Notes: a model not told the origin generated them from the letters alone. Positions 32,286-41,203 are shown, counted from the stretch's first letter. The stretch: DNA of 64,000 nt from Actinomycetes bacterium (GCA_023431405.1 JAEYVZ010000101.1:30461-94460), one strand, 5' to 3'. Translations and numbers: made by a program.

Positions 32286-33284
32286 ATGCGTCTGCTCCGC
32301 CCTGTCTCCCGCCACACGACCCTCACGACCGCGATCGCCCTCGCCGTCGGCCTGACCGCGGCGGGAGCTTCCACCGCGGCCTACGCCGCCGTGCAGGACG
32401 ATTCGCAGACCGCCCCCGAGTCGACCTGGAGCGCCGCCGCCGCCCAGTCCGACGTCACCCTCGCGCCCTTCCTCTCCGAGGAATTCGCACTCGCCGCCAC
32501 CCAGCCGCTGGCGGGGGTCGTCGACGACGCCGAGAAGGCGATCGACGAGGCCGAGGAGGCCGTCGCGGATGCCGAGGCCGCGGAGAAGAAGGTCGCCGCC
32601 ACCAAGGTGCGCGTCGAGGGCGCCAAGACCATCGACACGTCTGAACTCGAGGAGCACATCGACGTGCTGGAGACCGTCACCCAGGTGCCGACGCTCCTCG
32701 TGCCGGTAAGCGCCGAGAGCGCAGCCGCCGACACCGCCAAGGTCGAGAAGGCGACCGCGTCGCTGCTGAAGCGCCTCGACGACGCCGAGAAGAAGCGCGC
32801 CGCGGCTGTCGCCGCCAAGAAGGCGGCCGCGAAGAAGGCCGCCGCCGAGAAGGCGGCCCGCGAGCGCGCCGCCCGCGAGGCCGCGCAGGCCGAGCAGGCG
32901 CAGAGCTCGGGCGGTTCCTCGGGCGGTTCGTCGTCGGGTGGGGTGAGCGGCGGCTCCGCCGCATCGTCGGGCGACAACTCGGTGTCCGGCGCCAAGGCCA
33001 CGGCCCGCTCGCTCCTGGGCAACTACGGCTGGGGCGCCGACCAGTTCAGCTGCCTCGAGAAGCTCTGGCAGAAGGAGTCGGGCTGGAACTACCGCGCCTA
33101 CAACTCCTCGAGCGGCGCCTACGGCATCCCTCAGGCCCTCCCCGGCAGCAAGATGGGCAGCGCCGGCGGCGACTGGAAGAGCAGCGCAGCGACCCAGATC
33201 CGCTGGGGCCTCGGCTACATCGACGGCCGCTACGGCACCCCCTGCGGCGCATGGGGCCACTCGACCTCGGTCGGCTGGTACTGA
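32286..33284 (+). CDS. secreted muralytic/aggregation-promoting-factor-like protein
   Basis: A 332-residue exported protein. A signal peptide (about 1-35, basic start then TTAIALAVGLTAAG, cleavage near AYA-AVQ) is followed by an Ala/Lys/Glu-rich helical region (75-205, coiled-coil-like with repeated KKAAAKKAA) and a Ser/Gly linker. The C-terminal ~90 residues are a lysozyme-like domain: FSCLEKLWQKESGWNYRAYN with the expected catalytic Glu, then GAYGIPQALPGSKM and CGAWGHSTSVGWY, as in aggregation-promoting-factor C-terminal domains. It would cleave peptidoglycan at the cell surface. The structured leader upstream suggests post-transcriptional control. Confidence 0.88.
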   Translation: MRLLRPVSRHTTLTTAIALAVGLTAAGASTAAYAAVQDDSQTAPESTWSAAAAQSDVTLAPFLSEEFALAATQPLAGVVDDAEKAIDEAEEAVADAEAAEKKVAATKVRVEGAKTIDTSELEEHIDVLETVTQVPTLLVPVSAESAAADTAKVEKATASLLKRLDDAEKKRAAAVAAKKAAAKKAAAEKAARERAAREAAQAEQAQSSGGSSGGSSSGGVSGGSAASSGDNSVSGAKATARSLLGNYGWGADQFSCLEKLWQKESGWNYRAYNSSSGAYGIPQALPGSKMGSAGGDWKSSAATQIRWGLGYIDGRYGTPCGAWGHSTSVGWY

Positions 33285-33303
33285 TCTCCCCGGATCACAG
33301 CCA

Positions 33304-33348
33304 CAGACGCCACGGGCCGACACATCGCGTGTCGGCCCGTGGCGTCTG
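33304..33348. terminator. bidirectional intrinsic terminator
   Basis: Twenty bases at 33304-33323 pair perfectly with 33329-33348 around the loop ATCGC. It lies between the convergent muralytic and oxidoreductase genes, with their stops 20 and 11 bases away, and can serve both. T-tracts are poor, as is common in high-GC genomes. Confidence 0.85.
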
Positions 33349-33358
33349 CGGGTTCGGA

Positions 33359-34015
33359 TCAGGCGTTGTCTTCGGCGCGGACACGGAACGCCTGGGCGGC
33401 GTTCTCGCGCAGCTGCGCGGCATCCTGTCGCGTCACATAGGCGGGACGGTCGCGCTCCAGCCGCCACGACTCGCTGAGGGGCCCCACCGAGACGGTGTCG
33501 AAGCCGAGCTTGTCGTACAGGTCGGTGACGAACTCGATCGCCTCGGGGAAGTCGGATGCCGTCCCGAGGGCGCGGCGACCGGGCGTGCCGGCCGGGGCGC
33601 CGGTGGTCGTGATGTCCTTCGCCATGATGTGGTTGAACGCCTTCGCGACCTTCGCGCCGTCGAGGTGCTCCTGGAGGAGCCCCGACGTGGTCGCCTCGCC
33701 GGCGTCGAGCGCCGGGATGTGACCGTCGCGCTCCCAGTAGTTGTTGTTGGTGTCGAGCACGATCTTGCCGAGGAGCGGTGCCACGGGAATGGTGCGGTAG
33801 GCGGCCAGCGGCACCGTGACCACCACGACTTCACCCGCCTGGGCGACCTCGTCGACCGTGGCCGCCCGTGCCTTCGGACCGATCTCGTCGATGAGGGCCT
33901 GGAGAGTCTCCGGTCCGCGCGAGTTCGCGATCACGACGTCGTAGCCGATACCGGTGAAGGCCCGTGCGAGCTGCGAGCCGATGTGTCCGGCTCCGATGAT
34001 TCCGATGGTTGTCAT
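33359..34015 (-). CDS. NADPH-dependent F420 reductase-like oxidoreductase
   Basis: A 218-residue protein of the NADP oxidoreductase, coenzyme F420-dependent family (COG2085). It begins with a Rossmann motif GIIGAGHIGSQLARA (about 5-19), then NSRGPETL in the NADP-phosphate-binding position, and LDTNNNYWERDG and VAKAFNHI, typical of this family. It would move hydride between NADPH and F420 or another acceptor; members without F420 exist, so the acceptor is open. The ATG at 34015 puts the Rossmann strand at the N-terminus; upstream codons have no similarity. Confidence 0.87.
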   Translation of the reverse strand: MTTIGIIGAGHIGSQLARAFTGIGYDVVIANSRGPETLQALIDEIGPKARAATVDEVAQAGEVVVVTVPLAAYRTIPVAPLLGKIVLDTNNNYWERDGHIPALDAGEATTSGLLQEHLDGAKVAKAFNHIMAKDITTTGAPAGTPGRRALGTASDFPEAIEFVTDLYDKLGFDTVSVGPLSESWRLERDRPAYVTRQDAAQLRENAAQAFRVRAEDNA

Positions 34016-34200
34016 GCCGCCGTCAACCATTCCCGAGCGGGGAGAATTCCCCTGGGGATGCGCGTGACGAAACAGAATCACAGAAAGATAACGAAAACCC
34101 TTGTGGCCGTTACCTCGCCGTTATAGAGTGCTCGCACGGTAGTTGTTTTGCTGTGGCAGCTACCCACATGTGATTGCAGGACACTCTTGGTGCAAGGGAC

Positions 34201-34234
34201 AAGGGCCGGTCGGATGCCTCTCCGACCGGCCCTT
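34201..34234 (-). terminator. intrinsic terminator of the bile-salt-hydrolase-like gene
   Basis: AAGGGCCGGTCGGA (34201-34214) pairs with TCCGACCGGCCCTT (34221-34234) around a six-base loop, 33 bases past the stop of the gene at 34268. Confidence 0.8.
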
Positions 34235-34267
34235 ACTCTGTGGGGGGCCTGAGCCCGGCCACCCACG

Positions 34268-35245
34268 TCAGTTCTGCATGTTGATCTGCTGACCCTTCAC
34301 GAGCGGGTAGGAGACGAGCTCGGATCCGTCGAGGTCTTCGTGGTGCATGTCGACGCCGGTGACCTGACTGTTCTCGTAGGTCGTGTAGTAGTAGACGCCC
34401 GTGTCGGTGTTGCAGCACGACGAGTAGATCGTGATCTCGTACTTGCCCTCGCCGGCCACATCGACGAGTCCGCGCTGCTGCGCGACCGACCCGAGGATCT
34501 GGAAGAACTGGCTGATCGACTCCGATTCGCTCTCCCCCGACACCGAGTTCATGCGCGTGAAGACCGCCTTGACGAACCGCGATGCCGACGACAGATCGCC
34601 CGGGAGGCCCATGGCGCCCATGCCGCGGCTGTACTCGTCGAGCGAGACGCCGGGCGCGAAGGAGTCGCGAGGAGGCTGGCTCGTGAGCTGCATGTAGTCG
34701 TTGAGCCGGAAGCTCTGGATGTCGAACGTGGGGTTGTTGGTGAGCACGCCGAACGGGTTGTCGTAGACGCGCAGCCCTTCCTTGACGCTCTCGACGGTGA
34801 TCGACGCGTTGCGGTCGGCGATGATCCAGTGCAACGGCGAGAGCGGGAACTGCTCACTGAAGTCGATCTTGACGAGGCTCATCCGCGAGAGCTCCTCCTT
34901 GACCTCTTCGACCGTGGAGAACTGCCCGAGGATCCAGGGGATGAACTCGAACGGCGTGATGTTCGTCTTGTCGGGGTCTTCCGCCTTGTAGTCGGCGTTA
35001 CCCGGGAAGTTGAGCCCCGCCATGCTGAGCCCCTTCTCATTGGTGGCGTCGTAGTACAGGGGGTACCCGTCAACGACCGTCGCGATGCCGATGATGGCGT
35101 GATGGGTCGCGATGTCATCCACCTTGCGGAAAGGGAAGAGGAAGCCCCGCGGGGTGACGGTGACCGTCTCGTTGTACGAGAACTCCAGGTCGAGGTTGCG
35201 GCCGAAGTAGTGGTCTTTGGTGGTGAAGCTCAGTCCTGTGCACAT
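34268..35245 (-). CDS. choloylglycine hydrolase / bile salt hydrolase family protein
   Basis: A 325-residue Ntn hydrolase of the bile salt hydrolase/penicillin V acylase group, cleaving an amide bond in substrates such as conjugated bile salts, penicillin V or N-acyl homoserine lactones. After removal of Met1, Cys2 (MCTGLSF) is the nucleophile. Other active-site landmarks are NLDLEFSYNE (Asp near 20), GLNFPG, the Asn in LTNNPTFD, and the Arg in SSASRF. Sequence wording (YDATNEKGLSMAGLNFPG, SRGMGAMGLPGDLSS, YSSCCNTDTGVYYY) is strikingly like Listeria/Enterococcus-type enzymes, so transfer from Firmicutes is plausible. No signal peptide. Terminator at 34201. Confidence 0.92.
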   Translation of the reverse strand: MCTGLSFTTKDHYFGRNLDLEFSYNETVTVTPRGFLFPFRKVDDIATHHAIIGIATVVDGYPLYYDATNEKGLSMAGLNFPGNADYKAEDPDKTNITPFEFIPWILGQFSTVEEVKEELSRMSLVKIDFSEQFPLSPLHWIIADRNASITVESVKEGLRVYDNPFGVLTNNPTFDIQSFRLNDYMQLTSQPPRDSFAPGVSLDEYSRGMGAMGLPGDLSSASRFVKAVFTRMNSVSGESESESISQFFQILGSVAQQRGLVDVAGEGKYEITIYSSCCNTDTGVYYYTTYENSQVTGVDMHHEDLDGSELVSYPLVKGQQINMQN

Positions 35246-35391
35246 GTCGCGGCTCTCGTTCGATAGCGGTCACGGCCCGCCGGATCAGCCGGCCTCCGCC
35301 CTGACTACCACCGCCCCCGCCCTGCCACTAGGGCCTTAAGACCCGGTGCGCGACAAGCGCCCTGAGGCGCCGAAGCGACGTCGAGACGGTG

Positions 35392-37173
35392 TCAGACGCC
35401 GCCGCCCCCGCCGCCTCCGCCGCCGCCTCCGGCACCGCCGCCGCCGCCCGACCCGCCGGAGGTCGACGATGACGAACTGGCCGCAGAGGAGAGCGAGCCG
35501 ATGCTCGACGAGAAGGCGGAGGCGTCGAAGGCGCCCGTCCCGACATACCAGTACGGCCCCGCAGCACCCGTCGCGGCGTAGAGCACCGCGAGCTGCTTCG
35601 ACCATTCCTTCTCCTGGCCGAAGACGACCGCGTACGGCAGAAGCGTCTCGTACAGCTTCAGCTTCTGCCGCGGGTCGTCGACGTCGACGGCGACCCGCTC
35701 GGCACCTTCGGGCGACTGCAGCATCCGGATGCGGTCGGTCTCGGCCCACTGGATGAACTCCTCGAGACCCTTCAGATGGTCGCGGGCCTCCGCGCCGGCA
35801 GCCGACAGCGGCCTCCGGGAGACCATGACGATCGTTGCCGCGAAGACGACGCCGGCGAGCACCATAAGGAGCACCGGCACCAGCGCGTTCGTGCCGTCGT
35901 CGATCGCGATGATGCCCAGGAGGAAGACCAGCGCCGACATCGCGACGACCGCGAGGACCGGCCAGGTGCGGGCGCCGGCCGGCACCTCGCGGCGGAACCC
36001 GCGGCGCTTCAGCTCGCGTTCGGCCTCGGCGAGGATCTTCTGCGCGGTCGAAGACACCCGCGTGTCCTGCCGGCCGAACGTGTACTGCTCCCCGGGAACG
36101 CCCGACGGGAACAGGGCGCTCAGAAGCATGCGCCCGTCGCCGTCGGCGAGCGACGGGTCGACGAGCTCGGCGATGAGCGGCTTCCCCCCGAAGACGCGGC
36201 GCTCACCTTCGATGATGCGGATCGATCCGACGACAGCCTGTTCGAGCACCTCCGCAGCGACGGCTTTCGACGTGCGCCCCAGGAGCACGGCACTCTCCAG
36301 CGCATCCATGCCCTTCGGCGGGGTGTACTCCGCGATGATCGTCGGCCTGCCCGGCTCATCGGCGAGCGGCCTGCGGCGCGCGCGGAACGCGAGCGCTCCC
36401 GCCCCCAGCACTCCGGCTCCTGCCGCGAGCTGCCCCCAGCCCACGGGCGAGGCGGCGAAGGAGGTGTCGAACAGCGTGAAGGTGCCGGGCTCGAAGCCGA
36501 CGGCGAGGGTGAGCGTCTCGTAGGGGCCGACGGCATCCGCCTCTGCTGTGATGACGACGCCGTCACCGTCTGGCTGCGTGTCGATCGAGGTGCACGGCGT
36601 GGTCGCGTTCTGCACACCCTGGTAGCAGGCCATACGGCCCGAGAGGTCGCCTGCGAGCTCTGCGTCGAGATGCAGCCGCGCCGTCACCGTGCCGAAGGGC
36701 TGGGCCCAGTCGACGCCGTTGACATCCCAGTAGAACTCGAGGCCCGTGTCGGGGAAGTCCCAGGTGACGTTCTCGAGGTCGTACGTGATGACGTAGGTCT
36801 GCACGCCATGCAGGTAGTCATCGGCGCGCGAGACGATGCTGAACACCCCGTCGTCGTCTTCGGCCTCGGCCGGGCGCTCCCGGCCGTCCTGATCGGTGAT
36901 CGACACGAGGTGCGGATGCAGAGGCTGGCCGTTGTACGTGTCGGGCAGCGAACGGCGGATGCCGCGGTTCTGATCGATGTCGGGGAAGCGGGCGACGAGG
37001 GTCTCGACCACGCGCAGCCGGCTCGTGCCGTCGTCGGCGCGGGTGAGGGTGTAGTCGGCAGTGAGGCTGTCGAACGTGAAGTCGTCGACGTCGGCGTGCG
37101 CGGCACCGACGCCTCCGAGCGAGGCCATCGCGACGAGGGCGAGCACGGCCAGGAATCCCCGGATGAGCCTCAT
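35392..37173 (-). CDS. DUF2207 domain membrane protein
   Basis: A 593-residue membrane protein. A signal peptide (1-27, ending GAAHA-DV) is followed by an extracytoplasmic DUF2207 domain (about 30-230) with RFPDIDQNRGIRRSLPDTY, then a membrane helix (about 245-265), a cytoplasmic part (280-400), two adjacent helices (about 407-455), and a C-terminal domain with the conserved LKGLEEFIQWAETDRIRML. It ends in Ser-rich then almost pure Gly sequence ending in GGGV. Family function is unknown. The start at 37173 is supported by the signal peptide. Confidence 0.87.
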   Translation of the reverse strand: MRLIRGFLAVLALVAMASLGGVGAAHADVDDFTFDSLTADYTLTRADDGTSRLRVVETLVARFPDIDQNRGIRRSLPDTYNGQPLHPHLVSITDQDGRERPAEAEDDDGVFSIVSRADDYLHGVQTYVITYDLENVTWDFPDTGLEFYWDVNGVDWAQPFGTVTARLHLDAELAGDLSGRMACYQGVQNATTPCTSIDTQPDGDGVVITAEADAVGPYETLTLAVGFEPGTFTLFDTSFAASPVGWGQLAAGAGVLGAGALAFRARRRPLADEPGRPTIIAEYTPPKGMDALESAVLLGRTSKAVAAEVLEQAVVGSIRIIEGERRVFGGKPLIAELVDPSLADGDGRMLLSALFPSGVPGEQYTFGRQDTRVSSTAQKILAEAERELKRRGFRREVPAGARTWPVLAVVAMSALVFLLGIIAIDDGTNALVPVLLMVLAGVVFAATIVMVSRRPLSAAGAEARDHLKGLEEFIQWAETDRIRMLQSPEGAERVAVDVDDPRQKLKLYETLLPYAVVFGQEKEWSKQLAVLYAATGAAGPYWYVGTGAFDASAFSSSIGSLSSAASSSSSTSGGSGGGGGAGGGGGGGGGGGV

Positions 37174-37208
37174 ATCCCCCAGCCTAGGGCCGAGATAAAG
37201 TGGACGCC

Positions 37209-37640
37209 ATGACCGACCGCCGCCTGGCCATCGCCGCCTGGGAGAGCCTCTTCCGGGCGCAGCACGAAGTGCTGGGCGAGATCAGCGCCGACTTCACCGA
37301 CGGCGACATCAGCCAAGCGGAGTACGACGTTCTGCTGACTGTGACGCGCGGTCACGACCACGCTGCGCGGTTGCGAGACGTGACGGCGAACATGCTCATC
37401 AGCCAGCCGAGCGTGTCTCGCCTGGTCGACCGCATGGCCGCTCGCGGGCTCATCGAGAAGGGCCCCGACCCGCTCGACGGGCGCGGCGCCCTCGTGCGGG
37501 CGACCGAGCAGGGGCTCGCGAGCTTCCGTCGCGTCGCGATGCAGCACGGCCAGTCGATCGCCGAGCGGATGTCGGTGCTGACGGATGCCGAGCTGGAGCA
37601 GCTGCGCTCGCTCACGGCGAAGCTGCGCCGCCTCTCCTGA
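37209..37640 (+). CDS. MarR-family transcriptional regulator
   Basis: A 143-residue winged-helix regulator. Helices lead into ISQAEYDVLLTVTRG, the recognition helix SQPSVSRLVDRMAARGLIEK, and the wing DPLDGRGALVRATEQG with the conserved DxRxx region (here DGRG). It probably responds to a small aromatic or toxic compound. ATG at 37209 is preferred; a GTG at 37200 in frame is an alternative. A GATAAAG box just upstream implies a leaderless or nearly leaderless transcript. It is convergent with the ABC-2 exporter, which it may control. Confidence 0.87.
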   Translation: MTDRRLAIAAWESLFRAQHEVLGEISADFTDGDISQAEYDVLLTVTRGHDHAARLRDVTANMLISQPSVSRLVDRMAARGLIEKGPDPLDGRGALVRATEQGLASFRRVAMQHGQSIAERMSVLTDAELEQLRSLTAKLRRLS

Positions 37641-37664
37641 CACCTGCCGGGCGGCCCGAGGCCG

Positions 37665-38399
37665 TCAGGGCGTGCGTCGGCGCAGCGTGAGCGATGCGAC
37701 GGCGAGCGACGCGATCGCGAACGCCGCCACGATGAGGAGCGGCCGCACGGCCTCTCCGGCCTCATCTCCCGCCGTCACGGCGTTCACGGCGTCGATCGCG
37801 TGACTGAGGGGCAGCCAGTCGCTGATCGCGTACAGCACGTCGGGCATCTGGTCACGCGGCATGAAGAGTCCGCCGAGGATGATCTGCGGGAAGACGAGCA
37901 CGGGCATGAACTGCACCGCCTGGAACTCGGTGCGCGCGAAGGCGCTCGCGAGGAGTCCGAGGGCGGAGCCGAGGACGGCGTCGATCACGGCGACCAGACC
38001 GAGCTGCCAGACCGGCCCGTCGACGGTGAGTCCGCACACCAGCACCGCGAAGGCCACGGTGATGATGGCCTGCAGCGTCGCCATGAGACCGAAGGCGACG
38101 GCGTAGCCCAGGATGAGATCCGCCTTCCCGAGCGGGGTCGTCATCAGCCGTTCGAGCGTGCCGCTGCGCCGCTCACGGAGTGTCGTGATCGACGTGACGA
38201 GGAACATGACCACGAACGGGAACAGCGCGAGGATGGCACCGCCGAACTGGTCGAACACGCCGTCGCGATCACTGAACAGCCACGCGAACAGGCCGACGAG
38301 GAGCGAGGGCGCCACCAGCATCAGCGCGATCGACCGGGGGTCGTGCGTGAGCTGGCGCAGCACACGCGCCGCGGTGGCGGAGAGCCGCACCCCGTTCAC
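37665..38399 (-). CDS. ABC-2 type transporter permease
   Basis: A 244-residue membrane subunit of an ABC-2 exporter with six hydrophobic segments. Characteristic features are the N-terminal helix ALMLVAPSLLVGLFAWLF, the TLRERRSGTLERLMTTPLGKADLILG loop motif, described here by its ERRSGTLERLMTTP core, and the late FPQIILGGLFMPRDQMPD. The GTG at 38399 overlaps the ATPase stop (GTGA). Together with that ATPase it probably exports a drug or lipid-like compound. It is the last gene of the minus-strand group starting at 39411. Confidence 0.9.
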   Translation of the reverse strand: MNGVRLSATAARVLRQLTHDPRSIALMLVAPSLLVGLFAWLFSDRDGVFDQFGGAILALFPFVVMFLVTSITTLRERRSGTLERLMTTPLGKADLILGYAVAFGLMATLQAIITVAFAVLVCGLTVDGPVWQLGLVAVIDAVLGSALGLLASAFARTEFQAVQFMPVLVFPQIILGGLFMPRDQMPDVLYAISDWLPLSHAIDAVNAVTAGDEAGEAVRPLLIVAAFAIASLAVASLTLRRRTP

Positions 38400-39124
38400 G
38401 CGGCACCGTCCCGTCGGGGGCTGCGACGGATGAGGGCGAGGAAGGCGGCATCCGGGTCGGTCTGCCCCGTGTCGGCCAGAAGCTCCCCCGGCGTGGTGTC
38501 GGCGATCAGCCGCCCTTCGCGCATGAGCAGCAGCCGGTCGCAGCGCAGAGCTTCGTCCATCACATGGCTCGACACGAGAAGGGTGGTCCCCTCGTCGGCG
38601 AGGCGGCGGAAGAGCTGCCACAGTTCCGCCCGCAGCAGCGGGTCGAGCCCCACGGTCGGCTCGTCGAGCACGATCAGCTCCGGTGAGCCGAGCATCGCGA
38701 CCGCGAGCGACACGCGGCTGCCCTGCCCTCCGCTGAGCGACGACACGATCTGGTCGCGCTGGGCGCGCAGGCCCACGGCATCCGTCACACGCGCGACGTC
38801 GGAGGCCGGGGCCCCGACGAGCCGGGCGAAATACCGGAGGTTCTGCGCGACGGTCAGGTCGGCGTAGACGGATGCCGCCTGCGTGTCATAGGCGACCCGG
38901 CGACGCAGCGCCGGCGAGCCCGCGGGGCGGCCGAGCACCGAGACCGTGCCTTCGGCGATGCGCTGGACGCCCATGATCGACCGCATGAGCGTCGTCTTGC
39001 CGCAGCCGGAGGGCCCGAGGAGGCCGGTCACGGCGCCTGCGACGATCTCGACGTCGAGCCCGTCGAACACCTGCCTCCTTCCCCGGGCGACCCGCAGGCC
39101 CTGCACCGAGACAGCGACGGTCAT
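38396..39124 (-). CDS. ABC transporter ATP-binding protein
   Basis: A 242-residue ATPase of the drug-export (DRA/CcmA) group. Walker A GPSGCGKTT (about 36-44), signature LSGGQGSRVS, Walker B ELIVLDEPTVGLDP and the switch His in LLVSSHVMDE are intact. It pairs with the overlapping ABC-2 permease downstream. The ATG at 39124 overlaps the stop of the DUF4287 gene (ATGA), indicating one transcript. The MarR gene at 37209 is the nearest candidate regulator. Confidence 0.92.
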   Translation of the reverse strand: MTVAVSVQGLRVARGRRQVFDGLDVEIVAGAVTGLLGPSGCGKTTLMRSIMGVQRIAEGTVSVLGRPAGSPALRRRVAYDTQAASVYADLTVAQNLRYFARLVGAPASDVARVTDAVGLRAQRDQIVSSLSGGQGSRVSLAVAMLGSPELIVLDEPTVGLDPLLRAELWQLFRRLADEGTTLLVSSHVMDEALRCDRLLLMREGRLIADTTPGELLADTGQTDPDAAFLALIRRSPRRDGAA

Positions 39125-39411
39125 GGTGTGGGCCGACTCGCCTTCCCGTCGAGCCACAGCGTGTCGGAGGCGTCGCTGTGACTGCCGCCCGAGCCGACGT
39201 GCTTCGCGTCGATCTTGTCGCCCTTCGTGATCACATGCACGAGCGCCATGGCGTGGCCGCGGCCGAGCTGGTAGTCGTCAGCGAGCCAGGAGACGATCTC
39301 GCCCGCCTTGGTGCCCGGGCCGAATCCGCGCTCGGCCGCCTTCTCGACGAACTGGCGGGGCGTGAGCCCGGTCTTGTCCTCGATGTTGTCGAGGTATGCC
39401 TGGAACGACAT
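39121..39411 (-). CDS. DUF4287 family protein
   Basis: A 96-residue protein matching DUF4287: MSFQAYLDNIEDKTGLTPRQF then a GFGPGTKAGEIVSWLADDYQLGRGHAMAL-type core (GTKAGEIVSWL, LGRGHAMAL). Family members are small, soluble and of unknown function. AGGAGA lies seven bases before the ATG. It overlaps the ABC ATPase gene by four bases. Confidence 0.85.
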   Translation of the reverse strand: MSFQAYLDNIEDKTGLTPRQFVEKAAERGFGPGTKAGEIVSWLADDYQLGRGHAMALVHVITKGDKIDAKHVGSGGSHSDASDTLWLDGKASRPTP

Positions 39412-39448
39412 GCGCTCTCCTTCCGCGTCAGCGCGCCGCCGACCGGCG

Positions 39449-40432
39449 TCACCACCTGTTGTGGACGTCTTCGGCGAAGCCTTCGATCCCCTCGAAGCGG
39501 ATGCCGTCGAATGTCCCTGCCCACACACCGAAGCACTGATCGGTGCGCGATGACAAGACCCCGAGGCTCGTCTTCGAGGTCTTGTCGTAGAAGGGGGTGA
39601 AGACGGCATCGAGCCCGCCGCCGTGGATGCGCCACGGCTCCAGTGGGCGCTGAAGGTCGTACTGCCACGCCACCGGCACCGAGATCTTGTGGAGCACCCC
39701 GTCGACGATGACGCCGTTCTCCGTGGAGCCCGTGCCGTCGGTCCAGCGCCCGCCCACCTGGATCCCGATCGTGCGACCGTCGCTGACGCCCGCGCCGGCG
39801 CCCCAGTTCCAGGAGATGTCGTACGGCCAGCGTCCGCGTCCGTGATCGAGCACGGCCCAACTCCCTTCGGGCACCTCGTGCACGACACCGTCGGTGACGA
39901 TCGTGCCGTGCGCGGGAAGCGCGACGTCTTTGACGGTGTACTGGAATCGGCGCGACGACCAGGGGACGACCACGGCGAGGCACTCGTGGTCGTCGGGTCG
40001 CCGCACCGTGATGTCGAACGACGCGCGAGGCGCCTCGGCGAACAGCCGCCACGAGCGGGCACCGGGCGTCACGGCGATGGCGAGGCGCTTCGTGCGCGCG
40101 AGCGCCGCGCCGTCGCCGAGCGAGCCGGGCAGATCGACGTCTCGCGCGGGGATGACCGTCGCAGCCTCCCCCCATGTGCGCTGCGTCTCCCGCTCGAACA
40201 CCCACACCTCGTGCACGGCCGCGTAGTCGAGCGATGACACCGTGAGTGCGGCGATGTGGGTCGGGGTGATGACGTTCCAGTACTCCCAGCGCTTGTTGCG
40301 CCCCCATGACCGGCGGCCGTCGATGCCGTCGGTGCGCACGAGCGACGTGCGGGCGAAGCCTGCGGCATCCGGATTGAACGACCCGTCGGGACGCGTGAGC
40401 GACACGGGCGAGGTGAGTTCGCGCTCACTCAT
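39449..40432 (-). CDS. DUF2804 family protein
   Basis: A 327-residue DUF2804 protein. It has the family's Trp/Asn-rich blocks: WGRNKRWEYWNVITP (about 43-57), PFDI-like SFDITVRR, YTVKDVALPAHG, and WPYDISWNWGAGAG (about 203-216), followed by VGGRWTDGTGSTENG. The fold is expected to be beta-rich and related to lipocalin/CalA-type hydratase-like domains. No function is known. The start at 40432 lacks a good ribosome site but gives the usual family length. It lies 37 bases upstream of the DUF4287 gene. Confidence 0.85.
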   Translation of the reverse strand: MSERELTSPVSLTRPDGSFNPDAAGFARTSLVRTDGIDGRRSWGRNKRWEYWNVITPTHIAALTVSSLDYAAVHEVWVFERETQRTWGEAATVIPARDVDLPGSLGDGAALARTKRLAIAVTPGARSWRLFAEAPRASFDITVRRPDDHECLAVVVPWSSRRFQYTVKDVALPAHGTIVTDGVVHEVPEGSWAVLDHGRGRWPYDISWNWGAGAGVSDGRTIGIQVGGRWTDGTGSTENGVIVDGVLHKISVPVAWQYDLQRPLEPWRIHGGGLDAVFTPFYDKTSKTSLGVLSSRTDQCFGVWAGTFDGIRFEGIEGFAEDVHNRW

Positions 40433-40600
40433 GAGCGCCGTGGGGCGCGCGGAGGCGCAGGCTGGTTCTCGGTCATCGGCATCCTTGCTGACGGTCCGTT
40501 CGGGTTGTCTCGATCCTAGACGGGTCGAGGTGCCGGGGGCGAGGGTGCGCGAGAGGTACCTCGCTGGGATGACCGACCGCGCAGACGCGGCGGGGAACGC

Positions 40601-40638
40601 GACGCCCCCGCGCTCCGGTTGCGGGGCGCGGGGGCGTC
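40601..40638 (-). terminator. intrinsic terminator of hsp20
   Basis: GACGCCCCCGCGC (40601-40613) pairs perfectly with GCGCGGGGGCGTC (40626-40638). It lies 41 bases past the stop of the Hsp20 gene. Confidence 0.75.
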
Positions 40639-40678
40639 GGATGCGGTCGTGGCGTCGGCGAAGACGCCTCGACTCGGG

Positions 40679-41134
40679 TCACTGCTCGATCGGCTGCGGC
40701 TCCTCGGCGCTCTCGTGCGCGCGGATCGTGGGGGCCGCGGCATCCGCGGTGACCTCGATCTTGCGCGGCTTCGCCTTCTCGCTGACCGGGATCGTGACCG
40801 TGAGCACGCCGTTGCTGTAGGTCGCGGCGATGCCGTCGGTGTCGATGCCCTGGCCGAGGTTGAGCTGGCGCAGGAAGCTGGCGGCCTCACGCTCGCGCGT
40901 GATCCACTTCACGCCGTCTCCGGTCGTGAGGGTGCGCTCGGCGCGGATGGTGAGCAGCTGGCCGTCGACGTCGATGTCGACCGAGCCGGGGTCGATGCCC
41001 GGAAGGTCGGCGGACAGGACGTAGTGGTCGCCGTCACGGTAGAGGTCCATCGGCATCCGTCGCGGACCGCGGCGCGTGTCGAAGAGGCTCGTCGCGAGAC
41101 GGTCGAGGTCACGGAAGGGGTCGTACGTGGCCAT
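40679..41134 (-). CDS. Hsp20/alpha-crystallin small heat-shock protein
   Basis: A 151-residue small heat-shock chaperone that holds unfolding proteins. It starts MATYDPFRDLDRLATSLFD, typical of actinobacterial Hsp18-type proteins. The alpha-crystallin domain spans about 32-130: MDLYRDGDHYVLSADLPGIDP, VDIDVDGQLLTIRAER, and the family ending IAATYSNGVLTVTIPVSE containing the GVLTV motif. The C-terminal tail is acidic. A GAAGGAGAG site supports the ATG at 41134. Two heat-shock operators, HAIR-like and CIRCE-like, lie 39-96 bases upstream. Confidence 0.95.
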   Translation of the reverse strand: MATYDPFRDLDRLATSLFDTRRGPRRMPMDLYRDGDHYVLSADLPGIDPGSVDIDVDGQLLTIRAERTLTTGDGVKWITREREAASFLRQLNLGQGIDTDGIAATYSNGVLTVTIPVSEKAKPRKIEVTADAAAPTIRAHESAEEPQPIEQ

Positions 41135-41172
41135 TTCTCTCTCCTTCGATCTGATGAGACTGTGGTCTGAAA

Positions 41173-41193
41173 GTTGAGTCACATCGACTCAAC
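41173..41193. promoter_or_regulatory. HAIR-like HspR operator
   Basis: GTTGAGT (41173-41179), seven bases, ACTCAAC (41187-41193). The HspR consensus is CTTGAGT-N7-ACTCAAG, so 12 of 14 positions match with exact spacing and full dyad symmetry. It lies between the CIRCE-like site and hsp20. Confidence 0.7.
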
Positions 41194-41203
41194 TGATGAC
41201 AGA

